41,652 bases of DNA from Oscillospiraceae bacterium (GCA_015064925.1 SVRH01000003.1:1-41652); one strand, 5' to 3'; positions 23,820 through 32,209 are shown, numbered from the stretch's first letter. Notes: generated from the letters alone by a model not told the origin. A program made the numbers and translations.

Positions 23820-25979
23820 TTAACTAAACGTTAGTTCTGTTATGACGTTGGATACGAAGGTTGCCATCTTGATCAGCAGACCGGAGAACAGCACTGCTAC
23901 GAACATGATAACCGCCATACCAACAACGGTAGCGATCATGGTGATGATGTTCTTGCCCATCTGGAAGTCGTGAGTTACCATCGTTCCAAAGAACAGAAGC
24001 AAGAAGAACCATACCCAAGCAAAGCCCATGGTCAGGGACACAAATCCCGACTCGGACAGGGATACAAAGTGGGTCAATGCGGTGGAGCAGATCACAAGGA
24101 AGGGCATGGGAGCGATCGCATAGCAGGTCGCAATATAGATATCCTTGAAGCTACCTTCACCTTCGAATAGGGTGGTCAGACACCAGTTTGCCAGCACCCA
24201 CAGGAACAGGGGAACGAGCACGCTGAGGGCTGTGGAGATCAGGCTGCCGGGCTTGCCGCCGGAGAACATATAGGACTTACCGACGGAGTTGTAGCAGAAT
24301 GCCACAACGGCGATTGCCAGCCAAGCGGTTGCTGCACGTACCGAGCCGCGCTTTTCATGCTTCAGATCCCAGAAGCCGTCGAACGGGTGGAACATGACGT
24401 GGTGCGCATACAGGAACTCTTCGTAGAACTTACGCTTACCGCCCTGGGTTGCCACACGCTTGTTGACCTTGCCTGCATATCCGAGATACTTACCAACGAC
24501 GATGATGAACACAACGATCACTGCTACGATCAGGAACAGATAATCGTTAACTGCGTCCTTTCTCCAGCGCTTGAACGCCTCGGAGTAGCTTTCAACGTCG
24601 GAAGCTACCTTGTAATTTTCCATTGCCTCGTTGTAGTCACCGGAGCGGTAGTACGCGTCGCCGATACCTACGTACGCTGCGTCATAGTTGTTGTTGCTCT
24701 GCAGAATCGTGTTCCAGTACTTTACTGCCTCGGTGAACTGACGGTTGTTGGTCAGCTCCAGAGCCTTCAGCAGGACCTCACCGTACTCGGTGATGTGGTA
24801 TACTGTGAATGCATTTTCCTGCTTATCCAGCACCAGCATGGTGCTTCCCTGATACACAATGGCACCGGGCTGCTGCAGGTTACCAAGCTGTGTACCCTTA
24901 TCGCCGAAGGCGTGAAGCAGGTTACCGTTCTTATCATATGTAAAGATACGGCTACGCTTGGAGTCGATAATGGACCAGGTCTCTTCGGGACCGATGGCAA
25001 CGTCTACGATGGTAGATGCACCATAGATATCCTTGGTCTTGTCTACCTGATACTCGTTACGAACGGCTACTTCACCGGAAGGCGGCCAGAAGCCGTTACG
25101 TCTCATGATCTCGTTACCCTTTGCATTCAGCTTCTTAACAGGAGCGTAGTCACCGCTCTTGCTCTTGCCGGTGATGGCAGACTGCTGAGAAGAAGGATCG
25201 ATGTTTTCGGTGGTAACGTAGATGAAGCCGTCCTTATCAATGCAGATATTGTTATAAGTAACGGATACGTTCTTCTCGGTCTTTGCCCGCTCTTCAGCCG
25301 ACTGGAAGCGTCTCCAGAACAGCTCAAATGCATTGTAGGTTACCTTCTGTGCGCCGATGAAGGATGCGAAGGAGCCATCTGCGTTCAGGGAGATGATACC
25401 GTCGATGGTGGTACTGGATACCACGTACATTCTGCCGGCAGCGTCCACCGAGAGAGCTATGGGGCTGTAAATGGCATCGCCTTCAACCACTTCCGCATCG
25501 GGAGTGTTGTGAATGGCAACACATTCCTTGGTTTCGCGGTCAAGAACAACGATACGCGCGTTGTTGGTATCCGCGATGTAGATCTTGCCGTTTGCCACAG
25601 CAACACCCGAAGCGCCCTTGAGGCGGTCGGGGTTACCGTAGGAGTTGATAAACGAGTCGATCTTATACTGATACTTGTAGTTTTCGTCCAGCACATAGAT
25701 GGCACCGGGCTGTTCATTGGTTCCCTGCTGAGGGTCAACCAGATAGATCTCGCCGGTTTCATTATCGATGTACAGGTCGCTGGGCTTGCTCAGAGCGGCA
25801 GGCAGATTCATGTAGGAAGAGTCGATCTGCTTATACGGTCTGTATGCGTCGGGAGAGCTCAGGGGCTGACCGCCGTACGAATATGTATAGGTGGTATAAG
25901 CCGCTGCGCTGGAAGCAATCGCACCGATCGCAAACACAAGCACAAATGCAAGGGCGATAATTCTGATTAATTTTTTCAT
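23820..25979 (-). CDS. NHL-propeller/TPR protein fused to a YIP1-type membrane domain
   Basis: 719 residues; AAAGGGGG precedes ATG 25979. A signal peptide (1-27, SSAAA) leads to an extracytoplasmic beta-propeller built of NHL repeats (about 45-395), for example LYIDNETGEIYLVD, GVAVANGKIYIADTNNARIVVLD and LSVDAAGRMYVV. Two TPR helices follow (about 403-457: FTEAVKYWNTIL and AYYRSGDYNEAMENYK), then a membrane segment (about 478-500) and a YIP1-like domain with four more segments (about 520-719), containing HPFDGFWDLKHEKRGSV near its start. The propeller and TPR would face outside. The gene lies between two sugar-permease pairs and 18 bp upstream of the DUF5696 gene, so a sensing or assembly role for the uptake system is inferred; no function is established to my knowledge. 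Confidence 0.85.
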   Translation of the reverse strand: MKKLIRIIALAFVLVFAIGAIASSAAAYTTYTYSYGGQPLSSPDAYRPYKQIDSSYMNLPAALSKPSDLYIDNETGEIYLVDPQQGTNEQPGAIYVLDENYKYQYKIDSFINSYGNPDRLKGASGVAVANGKIYIADTNNARIVVLDRETKECVAIHNTPDAEVVEGDAIYSPIALSVDAAGRMYVVSSTTIDGIISLNADGSFASFIGAQKVTYNAFELFWRRFQSAEERAKTEKNVSVTYNNICIDKDGFIYVTTENIDPSSQQSAITGKSKSGDYAPVKKLNAKGNEIMRRNGFWPPSGEVAVRNEYQVDKTKDIYGASTIVDVAIGPEETWSIIDSKRSRIFTYDKNGNLLHAFGDKGTQLGNLQQPGAIVYQGSTMLVLDKQENAFTVYHITEYGEVLLKALELTNNRQFTEAVKYWNTILQSNNNYDAAYVGIGDAYYRSGDYNEAMENYKVASDVESYSEAFKRWRKDAVNDYLFLIVAVIVVFIIVVGKYLGYAGKVNKRVATQGGKRKFYEEFLYAHHVMFHPFDGFWDLKHEKRGSVRAATAWLAIAVVAFCYNSVGKSYMFSGGKPGSLISTALSVLVPLFLWVLANWCLTTLFEGEGSFKDIYIATCYAIAPMPFLVICSTALTHFVSLSESGFVSLTMGFAWVWFFLLLFFGTMVTHDFQMGKNIITMIATVVGMAVIMFVAVLFSGLLIKMATFVSNVITELTFS

Positions 25980-25993
25980 AATGATATCCCCCT

Positions 25994-26869
25994 TTAGTCT
26001 TTCATACCGGAAGACGACATGGTTTCGATGATGTTACTCTGTGTAATAACGAATACCAGAATCGGAACCAGCATCATGATAACTACCGATGCCGCACCGG
26101 CACCCGCACGGACGACACCGCCCGCAAGGATCTGACCGATCGCGTAGTTAAACGTCTTCAACTGTTCACTGTAAATATAAATGGAAGAACCGGAGTTCCA
26201 CAGACCCTGGAAGGAGTACACGATCATAGTCAGCCACGCAGGCTTAACCATGGGCATCGCGATCACAAGGAAGGTATGGATTTCGCTGGCGCCGTCAAGA
26301 CGGGCAGACTCCAGAACCGCATCGGAAACCGAGCTTTCCATAAACTGCTTCATCAGGTAAAGACCCAGCGTGGAGCCCCATGCGGGAACGATTACCGACA
26401 GAAGGTTGTCAACCATTCCGATCTTAGACAGGATCAGGAAGGTGGTGATACCACCGACAGTGGAGTGGAACATCAGCGATTTTACAATCAAGCCGAACAT
26501 CCAGCCTCTGCCGGGGAACTTGATCTTGGACAGAACGTACGCAGCAAGCGATGCCAGGATCAGGTTACCTGCGGTACCGGTTACGGAGATCAGAACCGTG
26601 TTGAAGATATATCTGGAGAAAGGAACCCAAGAGGTATTCATCAGACGGAACAGGTCACCGTAGTTTTTAAGAGAAGGATTGTAAACCCAAAATCTGGGAG
26701 GGAATGTCCACAGCTCATCCAGGGGCTTCAGAGACTGCAACACCGTGTACAGCATCGGCAGAAACATGAAGGCGCCCAGGATCGTGAGGAAGAAGGTAAT
26801 ACCGGCGTCGCCGCCCGCAGAACGGTTCAGGACAACGGCATGTTTTCTTGTTCTAAGCTTTTTACTCAT
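25994..26869 (-). CDS. Carbohydrate ABC permease, MalG type (first pair)
   Basis: 291 residues, ATG 26869 one base after the stop of the MalF-type gene, with AAAGGTAGGA inside that gene's last codons. Six membrane segments; the EAA loop is ESARLDGASEIHTFLVIAMPM. Length is normal for CUT1 MalG-like proteins. With the upstream partner it forms the first of two permease pairs in this operon. It differs clearly from the MalG-type protein at 16494-17549, so the two pairs are not a recent duplication. Confidence 0.92.
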   Translation of the reverse strand: MSKKLRTRKHAVVLNRSAGGDAGITFFLTILGAFMFLPMLYTVLQSLKPLDELWTFPPRFWVYNPSLKNYGDLFRLMNTSWVPFSRYIFNTVLISVTGTAGNLILASLAAYVLSKIKFPGRGWMFGLIVKSLMFHSTVGGITTFLILSKIGMVDNLLSVIVPAWGSTLGLYLMKQFMESSVSDAVLESARLDGASEIHTFLVIAMPMVKPAWLTMIVYSFQGLWNSGSSIYIYSEQLKTFNYAIGQILAGGVVRAGAGAASVVIMMLVPILVFVITQSNIIETMSSSGMKD

Positions 26870-26870
26870 G

Positions 26871-27842
26871 TTATTGTCCTACCTTTGATAACAATTTCTG
26901 CACTCCCACGTTTGCTGCGTACATGATGATAAACAGCACGGTAGCAATTGCGGAAGCATAACCGATTTCGTAACGGGCACCGCCGTAGTCATCCAGATGG
27001 TGGGTGATGGTGTGTGCCGCATAGTCTACAGAGGGGAAGCCTGCAAGCGCTGTAACGATACCGCCGAAGCCGAAGGAGCCGGTGATGGAAAGGATCGCAC
27101 CGAACATCATCTGAGGCTTCATGTAAGGCAGGGTGATGTACCAAAGCTCCTGCCAACGGTTCTTGATGCCGTCCACTGCACCTGCCTCGTAAAGGCTGCG
27201 GTCAACGACCTGCAGACCTGCGATAAATGACAGGAACGCGGTACCAAGGGATGTCCACAATGCAACCACGATACAAAGAGGCATTACGTAGCTTGCGTTA
27301 TTGAACCACTGAATAGGTCCGTCGATCACACCCATTTTTAAAAGCAGACCGTTTACGTAACCGTAGGAGTCACCCGAGAACATAACGCCCCAAATGGTGT
27401 ATACGGAACCGGAAATGGAGGGTGCATAGAAGATCAGAGTTACGATTGCTCTGATGCGGGGAGGAAGCTCGTTGATGAACCATGCAACAATGAAGGACAA
27501 CACGTAGGAAACGGGACCTGTGATTGCCGCAAAGATCAGGGTGTTCTGAACTGCGATAATAAAGATATCGTCGTCAAGGAAGAGGCGCAGATAGTTGTCA
27601 AATCCGACCCAGTTAGGCCACTCGAGCATGTTAAAGTCGGTAAAGCTGAGGATTGCGGACAGTACGACCGGAACGACCGTAAACACAACGAAGATCAGGT
27701 AATAAGGCGCCAGCATCAGGTAAGCCATGTAATTACGCTTGATCTCTTTCAGTGTCCAGCTGAGCTTTGACATTTCATTTCTGGAAACCGCTTTTTTGGG
27801 AGCTGCGGTTTCAGGCATTTTTGCAACTGCCGTTTCAGACAC
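26871..27842 (-). CDS. Carbohydrate ABC permease, MalF type (first pair)
   Basis: 323 residues from GTG 27842, which has AAGGAGT upstream. Six membrane segments are expected after a 35-residue N-terminal tail rich in Ala, Pro and Lys; the first segment is LMLAPYYLIFVVFTVVPVVL. The EAA loop reads EAGAVDGIKNRWQELWYITLP. It follows the solute-binding-protein gene after a gap of 66 bp that carries a strong hairpin (27875-27898), which may set a lower permease level relative to the binding protein. Confidence 0.92.
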   Translation of the reverse strand: MSETAVAKMPETAAPKKAVSRNEMSKLSWTLKEIKRNYMAYLMLAPYYLIFVVFTVVPVVLSAILSFTDFNMLEWPNWVGFDNYLRLFLDDDIFIIAVQNTLIFAAITGPVSYVLSFIVAWFINELPPRIRAIVTLIFYAPSISGSVYTIWGVMFSGDSYGYVNGLLLKMGVIDGPIQWFNNASYVMPLCIVVALWTSLGTAFLSFIAGLQVVDRSLYEAGAVDGIKNRWQELWYITLPYMKPQMMFGAILSITGSFGFGGIVTALAGFPSVDYAAHTITHHLDDYGGARYEIGYASAIATVLFIIMYAANVGVQKLLSKVGQ

Positions 27843-27874
27843 TTATATTCACTCCTTATACTGAATTTTGTTTT

Positions 27875-27898
27875 CCCGGATCGCCGGAGCGATCCGGG
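27875..27898 (-). promoter_or_regulatory. Intercistronic hairpin between binding protein and permease genes
   Basis: CCCGGATCGC (27875-27884) and GCGATCCGGG (27889-27898) form a perfect 10-bp stem with loop CGGA, starting 10 nt after the binding-protein stop. On the transcribed strand it is followed by AAAACAAAA rather than U, so it should not terminate efficiently; it resembles the mRNA-stabilising hairpins found after binding-protein genes in sugar operons. Confidence 0.8.
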
Positions 27899-27908
27899 CT
27901 GTTTGATT

Positions 27909-30900
27909 TTAGTCCATGTATGCCAGTCCGAACTCCTGACGCTTTCTGGAAAGCTCGGAGTTGATGGCAGTTACATACTGACGCAGAGATTCGATGGGGT
28001 CAGCGTTGTTGTTAACCACGTCGAGGAATGCAAAGTTAACGTAACGTGCAATAATATAACTTCCGGGGTACTCAGGGATACCTGCAAGATTTTCAAACTG
28101 ACTCTTCAGGCTTGCCAGCTCAGCAGAGGTCCAAGGCAGGGCCTCCAGCGCCTCGCGGTTCGCGGTGCTGTGCTTGGATTCGGTACCGAGCAGAGCGGTC
28201 AGCTCGTTTGCGTAGGAAACCTGACAGGTCTTGCCGGAGAACCACTTCATGAATTCCCAAGCATTCTTGGTCTTTTCATCGCTACGGCCGGGGCTGGTCA
28301 GCATAATGGAAGCGGAGGTACCGGAAACGGAGTCGTTGTTGATGATGGGAGTACCATCCTCTTCGTAACCAACGATCATACCGGGCATGGGAACGAATTC
28401 CCACAGACCCTTGATTTCGGTAGCATACAGAGAAAGCTGTGTATAAGTTCCGTAAGGCACGATACCGATCGGGATCTCACCGGTACGGAAACGGTTGGAG
28501 AAGTCATAAGCTACGGGGAACTTGTACTGCTGGAAGAATTCGCAAAGCATTTCGAAGGATTCCAGAGAGTTGTCAAGCTCGAAGGAGATAGTCTGACCGC
28601 CGTTGCTGTACAGGTCTCCGTTGTTCTGATACAAGAACATCTGGAAGCCACCCAGCGATGTGGGCATTGCGATCTCCATGTTGTTGGCGCTCAGCACGCC
28701 GATGATGGCATTCAGGTCATCCCAGGTCTTGGGAGGCTCAATGCCCAGTTCATTGAAGATGTCGGCACGGTAGAACATTACGTTGAAGCTCTGTTCCATG
28801 GGCAGACCCCACAGAGAGAACTTTTCATAGTATTTGCCTTCCTTCATCTCATCAGAGTCGGTTTCCTTTGCCTGGAACTTATCATACTTCTTCTTGTCAG
28901 CTTCAGACAAAGCGTTGTAGGACTCTTCGGTGATAACCTCGTGCAGAGTCAGCGGCACGGTGGCAGAGGTAGTGAACCAAGCCTTGTCGGAGTCACCCTT
29001 ATCCTCACCGCGCAGCTCAGCAATTACGTGATCGAAGCCGGTGATCTCACGTGCACCTTCGAAATCGGTCAATTCCACCAGTGCGCTACGGATCGCCCAG
29101 TTGATAACGTCCGAGCTGCCGTGTCCCAGCGAAACGTCGGGACCTACACCCGCAAGCACCGAGGGAAGCAACGAGCCACCCGCAACCAGCTTCATGTTTA
29201 CGGGGCATCCGCCTTCCTTAGCGGTAAATTCGTTGGTGATCAGGTTACGCAGGATCTGTGCACGGTCACGGTCGGTTGCGTACCAAACTTCAACCGCGCC
29301 TGCTTCCAGGGACTTCTTATCCAGAACGCCCAGAGTGTCGTAGTCGGACACGAAGCTTGCAAAGAACATCTTGATTTCATACCACAGAGTTGCAAAGAAG
29401 CCTGCGGTAGCCTCGGGCAGCACCTTCTTGGTGGCGTTACCGGAGCAAATGAGGAAATAGTCAAATTCCAAAGGAGACTCACGCGAGTCGGAAATCCAGG
29501 TACCCAGCGTACCCATGTTACTCTTCAGAGAGGTCAGGTTGCCGGCGATTTCGCTTTCATTCTTACCCATCTTCTTCAGAAGCTGGATAACCGTTTCAAG
29601 TGTTGCCACGTGGCTACCCTTGGTCTTGGTGATCGCCTTCAGATCCTTCACTACGGACTCAAGGTTACGAGCCTGCAGAGCCAGTTCCTCAACCGCATCC
29701 GGGATACGTTCGTTAAAGTTATAGTCGCGATATTCGTCAGGGTTGGTGCCAACCAGCATCAGAATCTTGGAGTATGCGCTGGTGATGTTATCCAGAGAAT
29801 CGTCTACGCGGTAGATGATGTCTGCCATCTGACCGAGGTTCGCTTCAAACTCAACATAGTTTACGCCCTTTTCCAAATATACCTTGATAGGCGTCTTACC
29901 GTCGAAGGAGAGGAAGCCGATCTGCCAGTCGTCACTGTAGCCGAAGCGCAGATAGCTTGCTTCATAGAAAGGAACGGTTGCTTCGCTTTCACCGGGAAGC
30001 TGCACACGCAGCTGACGGGACACAAAGGAACCGGCAAGCATGGTCTGAGCAAAACGGGGAGCGATGGTGTAGAAGCCGCTTTCCGGAACCTCTACCTTAT
30101 AGCGGATCCACTGTCCTACCGTGGTCCACTTCTTACTGTCGGTGGAACCGCCGCCAATCGTGTTCAGACGCTGCTTTGCAGGGTGCTGAGGACTGGTGAT
30201 GCAAGAAGTACGGTCGTTGGTGGGATACAGGGTGATATCGGAAGTGGTTTCACTGATTTCCGCTTCATATTTAATATTAGACTTAAGTTCAACGTCTTTG
30301 GCGCCGTCTGCCTGCAGATCCTTCAGGTACTGCTCGTATCTGATCGCAGTGCCGCCGCCCTTTTCGGTGTCGAACGCCCACTTGTATTCCTGCTCAACAG
30401 GATCAAAGGTCCAGTTGTTGATCACAACTGCCTCACGCTGCGCGTACAGCTTGATGGTGTGAGTACCTTCCGTCAGATAGAACTGAAGTGCCTCTACGTT
30501 GTAACCGGTGGAATCCTTAAAGGTGTAGGAGCGCTTTGCCTCAATCATCTTGGTAACAGGACGCATCTGGTTGCCGGTGATGTCCTGAGTGAACTTCACG
30601 TCTGTGCCGTCCAGTACCTTATCGTTGACAAAGTTCTTATACGCCTTGGTCATGCTGAGGTAGGTTGCTTCATAGAAAGGAATAACGCCGTCGATATAGA
30701 AGCTTCTTTCAATGGACGAATCCTTACTTTCGGGAATGCCCAGCTTGCTATCAGCAGCATCGATAATCGTGTAGTAGCTAAAGGAAGAGGTATAGAAACC
30801 CGCCTTCTCTACGTTGATCTGCCATACAACCTCACCGGTAGCGGGCAGGTACAGTGCGCCTTCGCCCAAAGCCTTGACAGCCTTTTCTGCCTTAGCTTCG

Positions 30901-31181
30901 ATCATGGCTTTTAAATTTGCATCAGCGGTATACTCGCCAAGGTTAACCTTGATCGACGCAGCCCCTGCGTTGTTGGGCTTACCGTTCTGATCAAAGGCTG
31001 CTTCTTTGTGATCCTCGTAGTAATTTCGGAAGCTGATGGTGTTCAGCACGTCCTTCAAGTTACCAACGCGATCATCGGAGCTGCTATCACTTGCGGCAGC
31101 CGTGCCAAACGAGGCGCCGCCAAACAGCATTCCGATCACGAGAATTCCGGCGAGCAACCGGATTCCAATGGACTTGCTCAT
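27909..31181 (-). CDS. Giant extracellular solute-binding protein with two N-terminal beta-sandwich-like repeats
   Basis: 1090 residues, more than twice a usual family 1 sugar-binding protein. A Sec signal peptide (1-31) ends FGTAAA-SDS and has no lipobox cysteine. Two similar extracellular domains follow, at about 95-245 and 355-460; both contain a G-FYT strand and PFYEATYL/PFYEASYL, so they look like an internal duplication, perhaps carbohydrate-binding modules. A helical linker (about 480-590) leads to the binding-protein fold (about 630-1090), with GVGPDVSLGHGS, WGLPMEQSFNVMFYRADIF and the family 1 pattern ELGIEPPKTWDDL. It is the first gene after the operon promoter. Since no lipid anchor is evident, retention at the cell surface must use another route, or the protein is held by the permeases or the DUF5696 protein; this is inference. 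Confidence 0.9.
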   Translation of the reverse strand: MSKSIGIRLLAGILVIGMLFGGASFGTAAASDSSSDDRVGNLKDVLNTISFRNYYEDHKEAAFDQNGKPNNAGAASIKVNLGEYTADANLKAMIEAKAEKAVKALGEGALYLPATGEVVWQINVEKAGFYTSSFSYYTIIDAADSKLGIPESKDSSIERSFYIDGVIPFYEATYLSMTKAYKNFVNDKVLDGTDVKFTQDITGNQMRPVTKMIEAKRSYTFKDSTGYNVEALQFYLTEGTHTIKLYAQREAVVINNWTFDPVEQEYKWAFDTEKGGGTAIRYEQYLKDLQADGAKDVELKSNIKYEAEISETTSDITLYPTNDRTSCITSPQHPAKQRLNTIGGGSTDSKKWTTVGQWIRYKVEVPESGFYTIAPRFAQTMLAGSFVSRQLRVQLPGESEATVPFYEASYLRFGYSDDWQIGFLSFDGKTPIKVYLEKGVNYVEFEANLGQMADIIYRVDDSLDNITSAYSKILMLVGTNPDEYRDYNFNERIPDAVEELALQARNLESVVKDLKAITKTKGSHVATLETVIQLLKKMGKNESEIAGNLTSLKSNMGTLGTWISDSRESPLEFDYFLICSGNATKKVLPEATAGFFATLWYEIKMFFASFVSDYDTLGVLDKKSLEAGAVEVWYATDRDRAQILRNLITNEFTAKEGGCPVNMKLVAGGSLLPSVLAGVGPDVSLGHGSSDVINWAIRSALVELTDFEGAREITGFDHVIAELRGEDKGDSDKAWFTTSATVPLTLHEVITEESYNALSEADKKKYDKFQAKETDSDEMKEGKYYEKFSLWGLPMEQSFNVMFYRADIFNELGIEPPKTWDDLNAIIGVLSANNMEIAMPTSLGGFQMFLYQNNGDLYSNGGQTISFELDNSLESFEMLCEFFQQYKFPVAYDFSNRFRTGEIPIGIVPYGTYTQLSLYATEIKGLWEFVPMPGMIVGYEEDGTPIINNDSVSGTSASIMLTSPGRSDEKTKNAWEFMKWFSGKTCQVSYANELTALLGTESKHSTANREALEALPWTSAELASLKSQFENLAGIPEYPGSYIIARYVNFAFLDVVNNNADPIESLRQYVTAINSELSRKRQEFGLAYMD

Positions 31182-31368
31182 AATATGTTCCTCCCATTCT
31201 ATTTTGGTCGACCGTCATACAATAAGCTGACACGGAATGGTTCCAACATACAGTGGCTTCTTCCGTTATTCACTCTGATTGCAATCCGGTCAACAAGCCG
31301 CACCGCGCGGCTTTTTAGATGACAATTCCTGCCCTCGTCAGAGCAGGAAAGGTCCTCTTTTTTTGGAT
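31182..31368 (-). promoter_or_regulatory. Long structured 5' leader of the sugar operon
   Basis: About 187 nt lie between the predicted start and ATG 31181. Two hairpins occur early in the leader: TTCCTGC ... GCAGGAA (31326-31349 region) and AAGCCGC-ACC-GCGCGGCTT (31299-31317 region). Neither is followed by a U tract on the minus strand, so simple attenuation is not obvious. GGGAGGA precedes the ATG. I recognise no known riboswitch. Confidence 0.55.
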
Positions 31369-31374
31369 GAATAT

Positions 31375-31403
31375 ATATTAACATATCGAACCGAAAAAGT
31401 CAA
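31375..31403 (-). promoter_or_regulatory. Promoter of the 15-kb sugar operon
   Basis: On the minus strand TTGACT (31403-31398), 17-bp spacer, TAATAT (31380-31375). It is the only strong promoter seen upstream of the seven-gene operon 31181-16494, and gaps inside the operon do not exceed about 70 bp. Confidence 0.82.
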
Positions 31404-31796
31404 GAAGGGGTTTTGCACCAAAATTCATAGGGAAAATCGCTTTTTAAGAAGGATTCCTAAAAAAATAATTTTGTAACCGCATTATAACTTTACACCCCTC
31501 CGTGTGTTTTAAACTGAAGTGTCATGCGTTCACCCGTGCTTGTTAATTTTGTTCACCTTTCAGTGTTGTATCTGCATCGTTTCTTCTTGTTACGCGTCTT
31601 TTTAATATTATAAAATTTGTTATGTTACACTCTGCGCCAATCTTTTTAAATCTGACGCTGTTTTTGTTCATATTTTCCCATGTGATTTTTTTGTACATTT
31701 TGCACAAATTTTTAGGTGAATTTTCTACACATTCACCGATCACATTATTTTCACATATTGTACTGTATTATCTTTTGTATTTTTCTGATTTTGCTA
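31404..31796. other. AT-rich non-coding stretch between divergent units
   Basis: About 390 bp visibly rich in A+T. It contains a 7-bp inverted repeat GGTGAAT ... ATTCACC (31715-31737) and the near-palindrome TGTACATTTTGCACA just before it, which could bind a regulator. The short open frames here lack ribosome-binding sites and recognisable composition. Nothing else is evident. Confidence 0.5.
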
Positions 31797-31825
31797 TTGC
31801 ATTTTGCGTCTCGCTGTGCTATACT
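31797..31825 (+). promoter_or_regulatory. Promoter of the small HTH gene
   Basis: TTGCAT (31797-31802), 17-bp spacer, TATACT (31820-31825). Predicted transcription start near 31832, directly at the palindrome 31834-31845. Confidence 0.75.
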
Positions 31826-31833
31826 CAAAGCAC

Positions 31834-31845
31834 GAACAATTGTTC
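31834..31845. promoter_or_regulatory. GAACAATTGTTC palindrome, LexA/DinR-type box
   Basis: A perfect 12-bp palindrome matching the Gram-positive LexA core GAAC-N4-GTTC, placed at the predicted transcription start of the HTH gene, where a bound repressor would block the polymerase. An overlapping inverted repeat TGTTCTT-TTGT-AAGAACA (31841-31858) extends it and could form a hairpin in the RNA. Confidence 0.6.
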
Positions 31846-31887
31846 TTTTGTAAGAACATTAGTTTTTTGAAAGGAAGGTACCAAACT

Positions 31888-32199
31888 ATGAACCTACTAG
31901 AATACTTTAAGCAATACCCTATTTTAGCTCAAAAAGCAGAGAAAGTTGTCGAATCAGACGCCTCAATCTACGCACTTTCCCAGATGAAAGACCTGCTTGA
32001 AAATTACGTTCCCGACGGCATCGACCGCAGAACCGAGTATCGCCTGAGCGACGAAAAGGAATTTATTCGCCTCCATTGCATCGAGGGAATCTCCGTGGAA
32101 CAGGCCGCTGAGCGTATGTGTATCAGTCGGGACACTGCCTATCGGATCCGTCGACGCCTTTGCGCCAAGGAAGTTACAGCTGTGCCGTGTGTTTCATAA
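31888..32199 (+). CDS. Small helix-turn-helix protein (sigma-70 region 4-like)
   Basis: 103 residues from ATG 31888, chosen for GAAAGGAAGG 9 nt upstream. The N-terminal half is helical (MNLLEYFKQYPILAQKAEKV). Residues about 66-91 form a helix-turn-helix: EGISVEQAAERMCISRDT and then AYRIRRRL, the layout of sigma region 4 or ArpU-like phage regulators. It may bind DNA or act as a small regulator; no enzyme motif is present. The gene stands alone, behind a promoter with a LexA-like box, with a strong terminator downstream. Family assignment is uncertain. Confidence 0.75.
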   Translation: MNLLEYFKQYPILAQKAEKVVESDASIYALSQMKDLLENYVPDGIDRRTEYRLSDEKEFIRLHCIEGISVEQAAERMCISRDTAYRIRRRLCAKEVTAVPCVS

Positions 32200-32209
32200 T
32201 TCGTTCTCA

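Noticed and set aside
27903..30914. Plus-strand open frame of 1003 residues opposite the binding-protein gene
   Set aside because: Antisense shadow of a well-supported minus-strand gene with signal peptide and binding-protein fold.
31299..31360. Plus-strand terminator formed by the two hairpins and the TTTTTTT near 31358
   Set aside because: No plus-strand gene lies upstream to be terminated; the hairpins fall in the minus-strand leader, so they are described there.
31543..31743. Minus-strand 66-residue open frame in the same gap
   Set aside because: No Shine-Dalgarno and no recognisable pattern; AT-rich chance frame.
31622..31870. Hydrophobic 82-residue open frame in the AT-rich gap
   Set aside because: T-rich DNA gives Phe/Leu-rich frames by chance; it overlaps the promoter and palindrome of the HTH gene and has no ribosome site.
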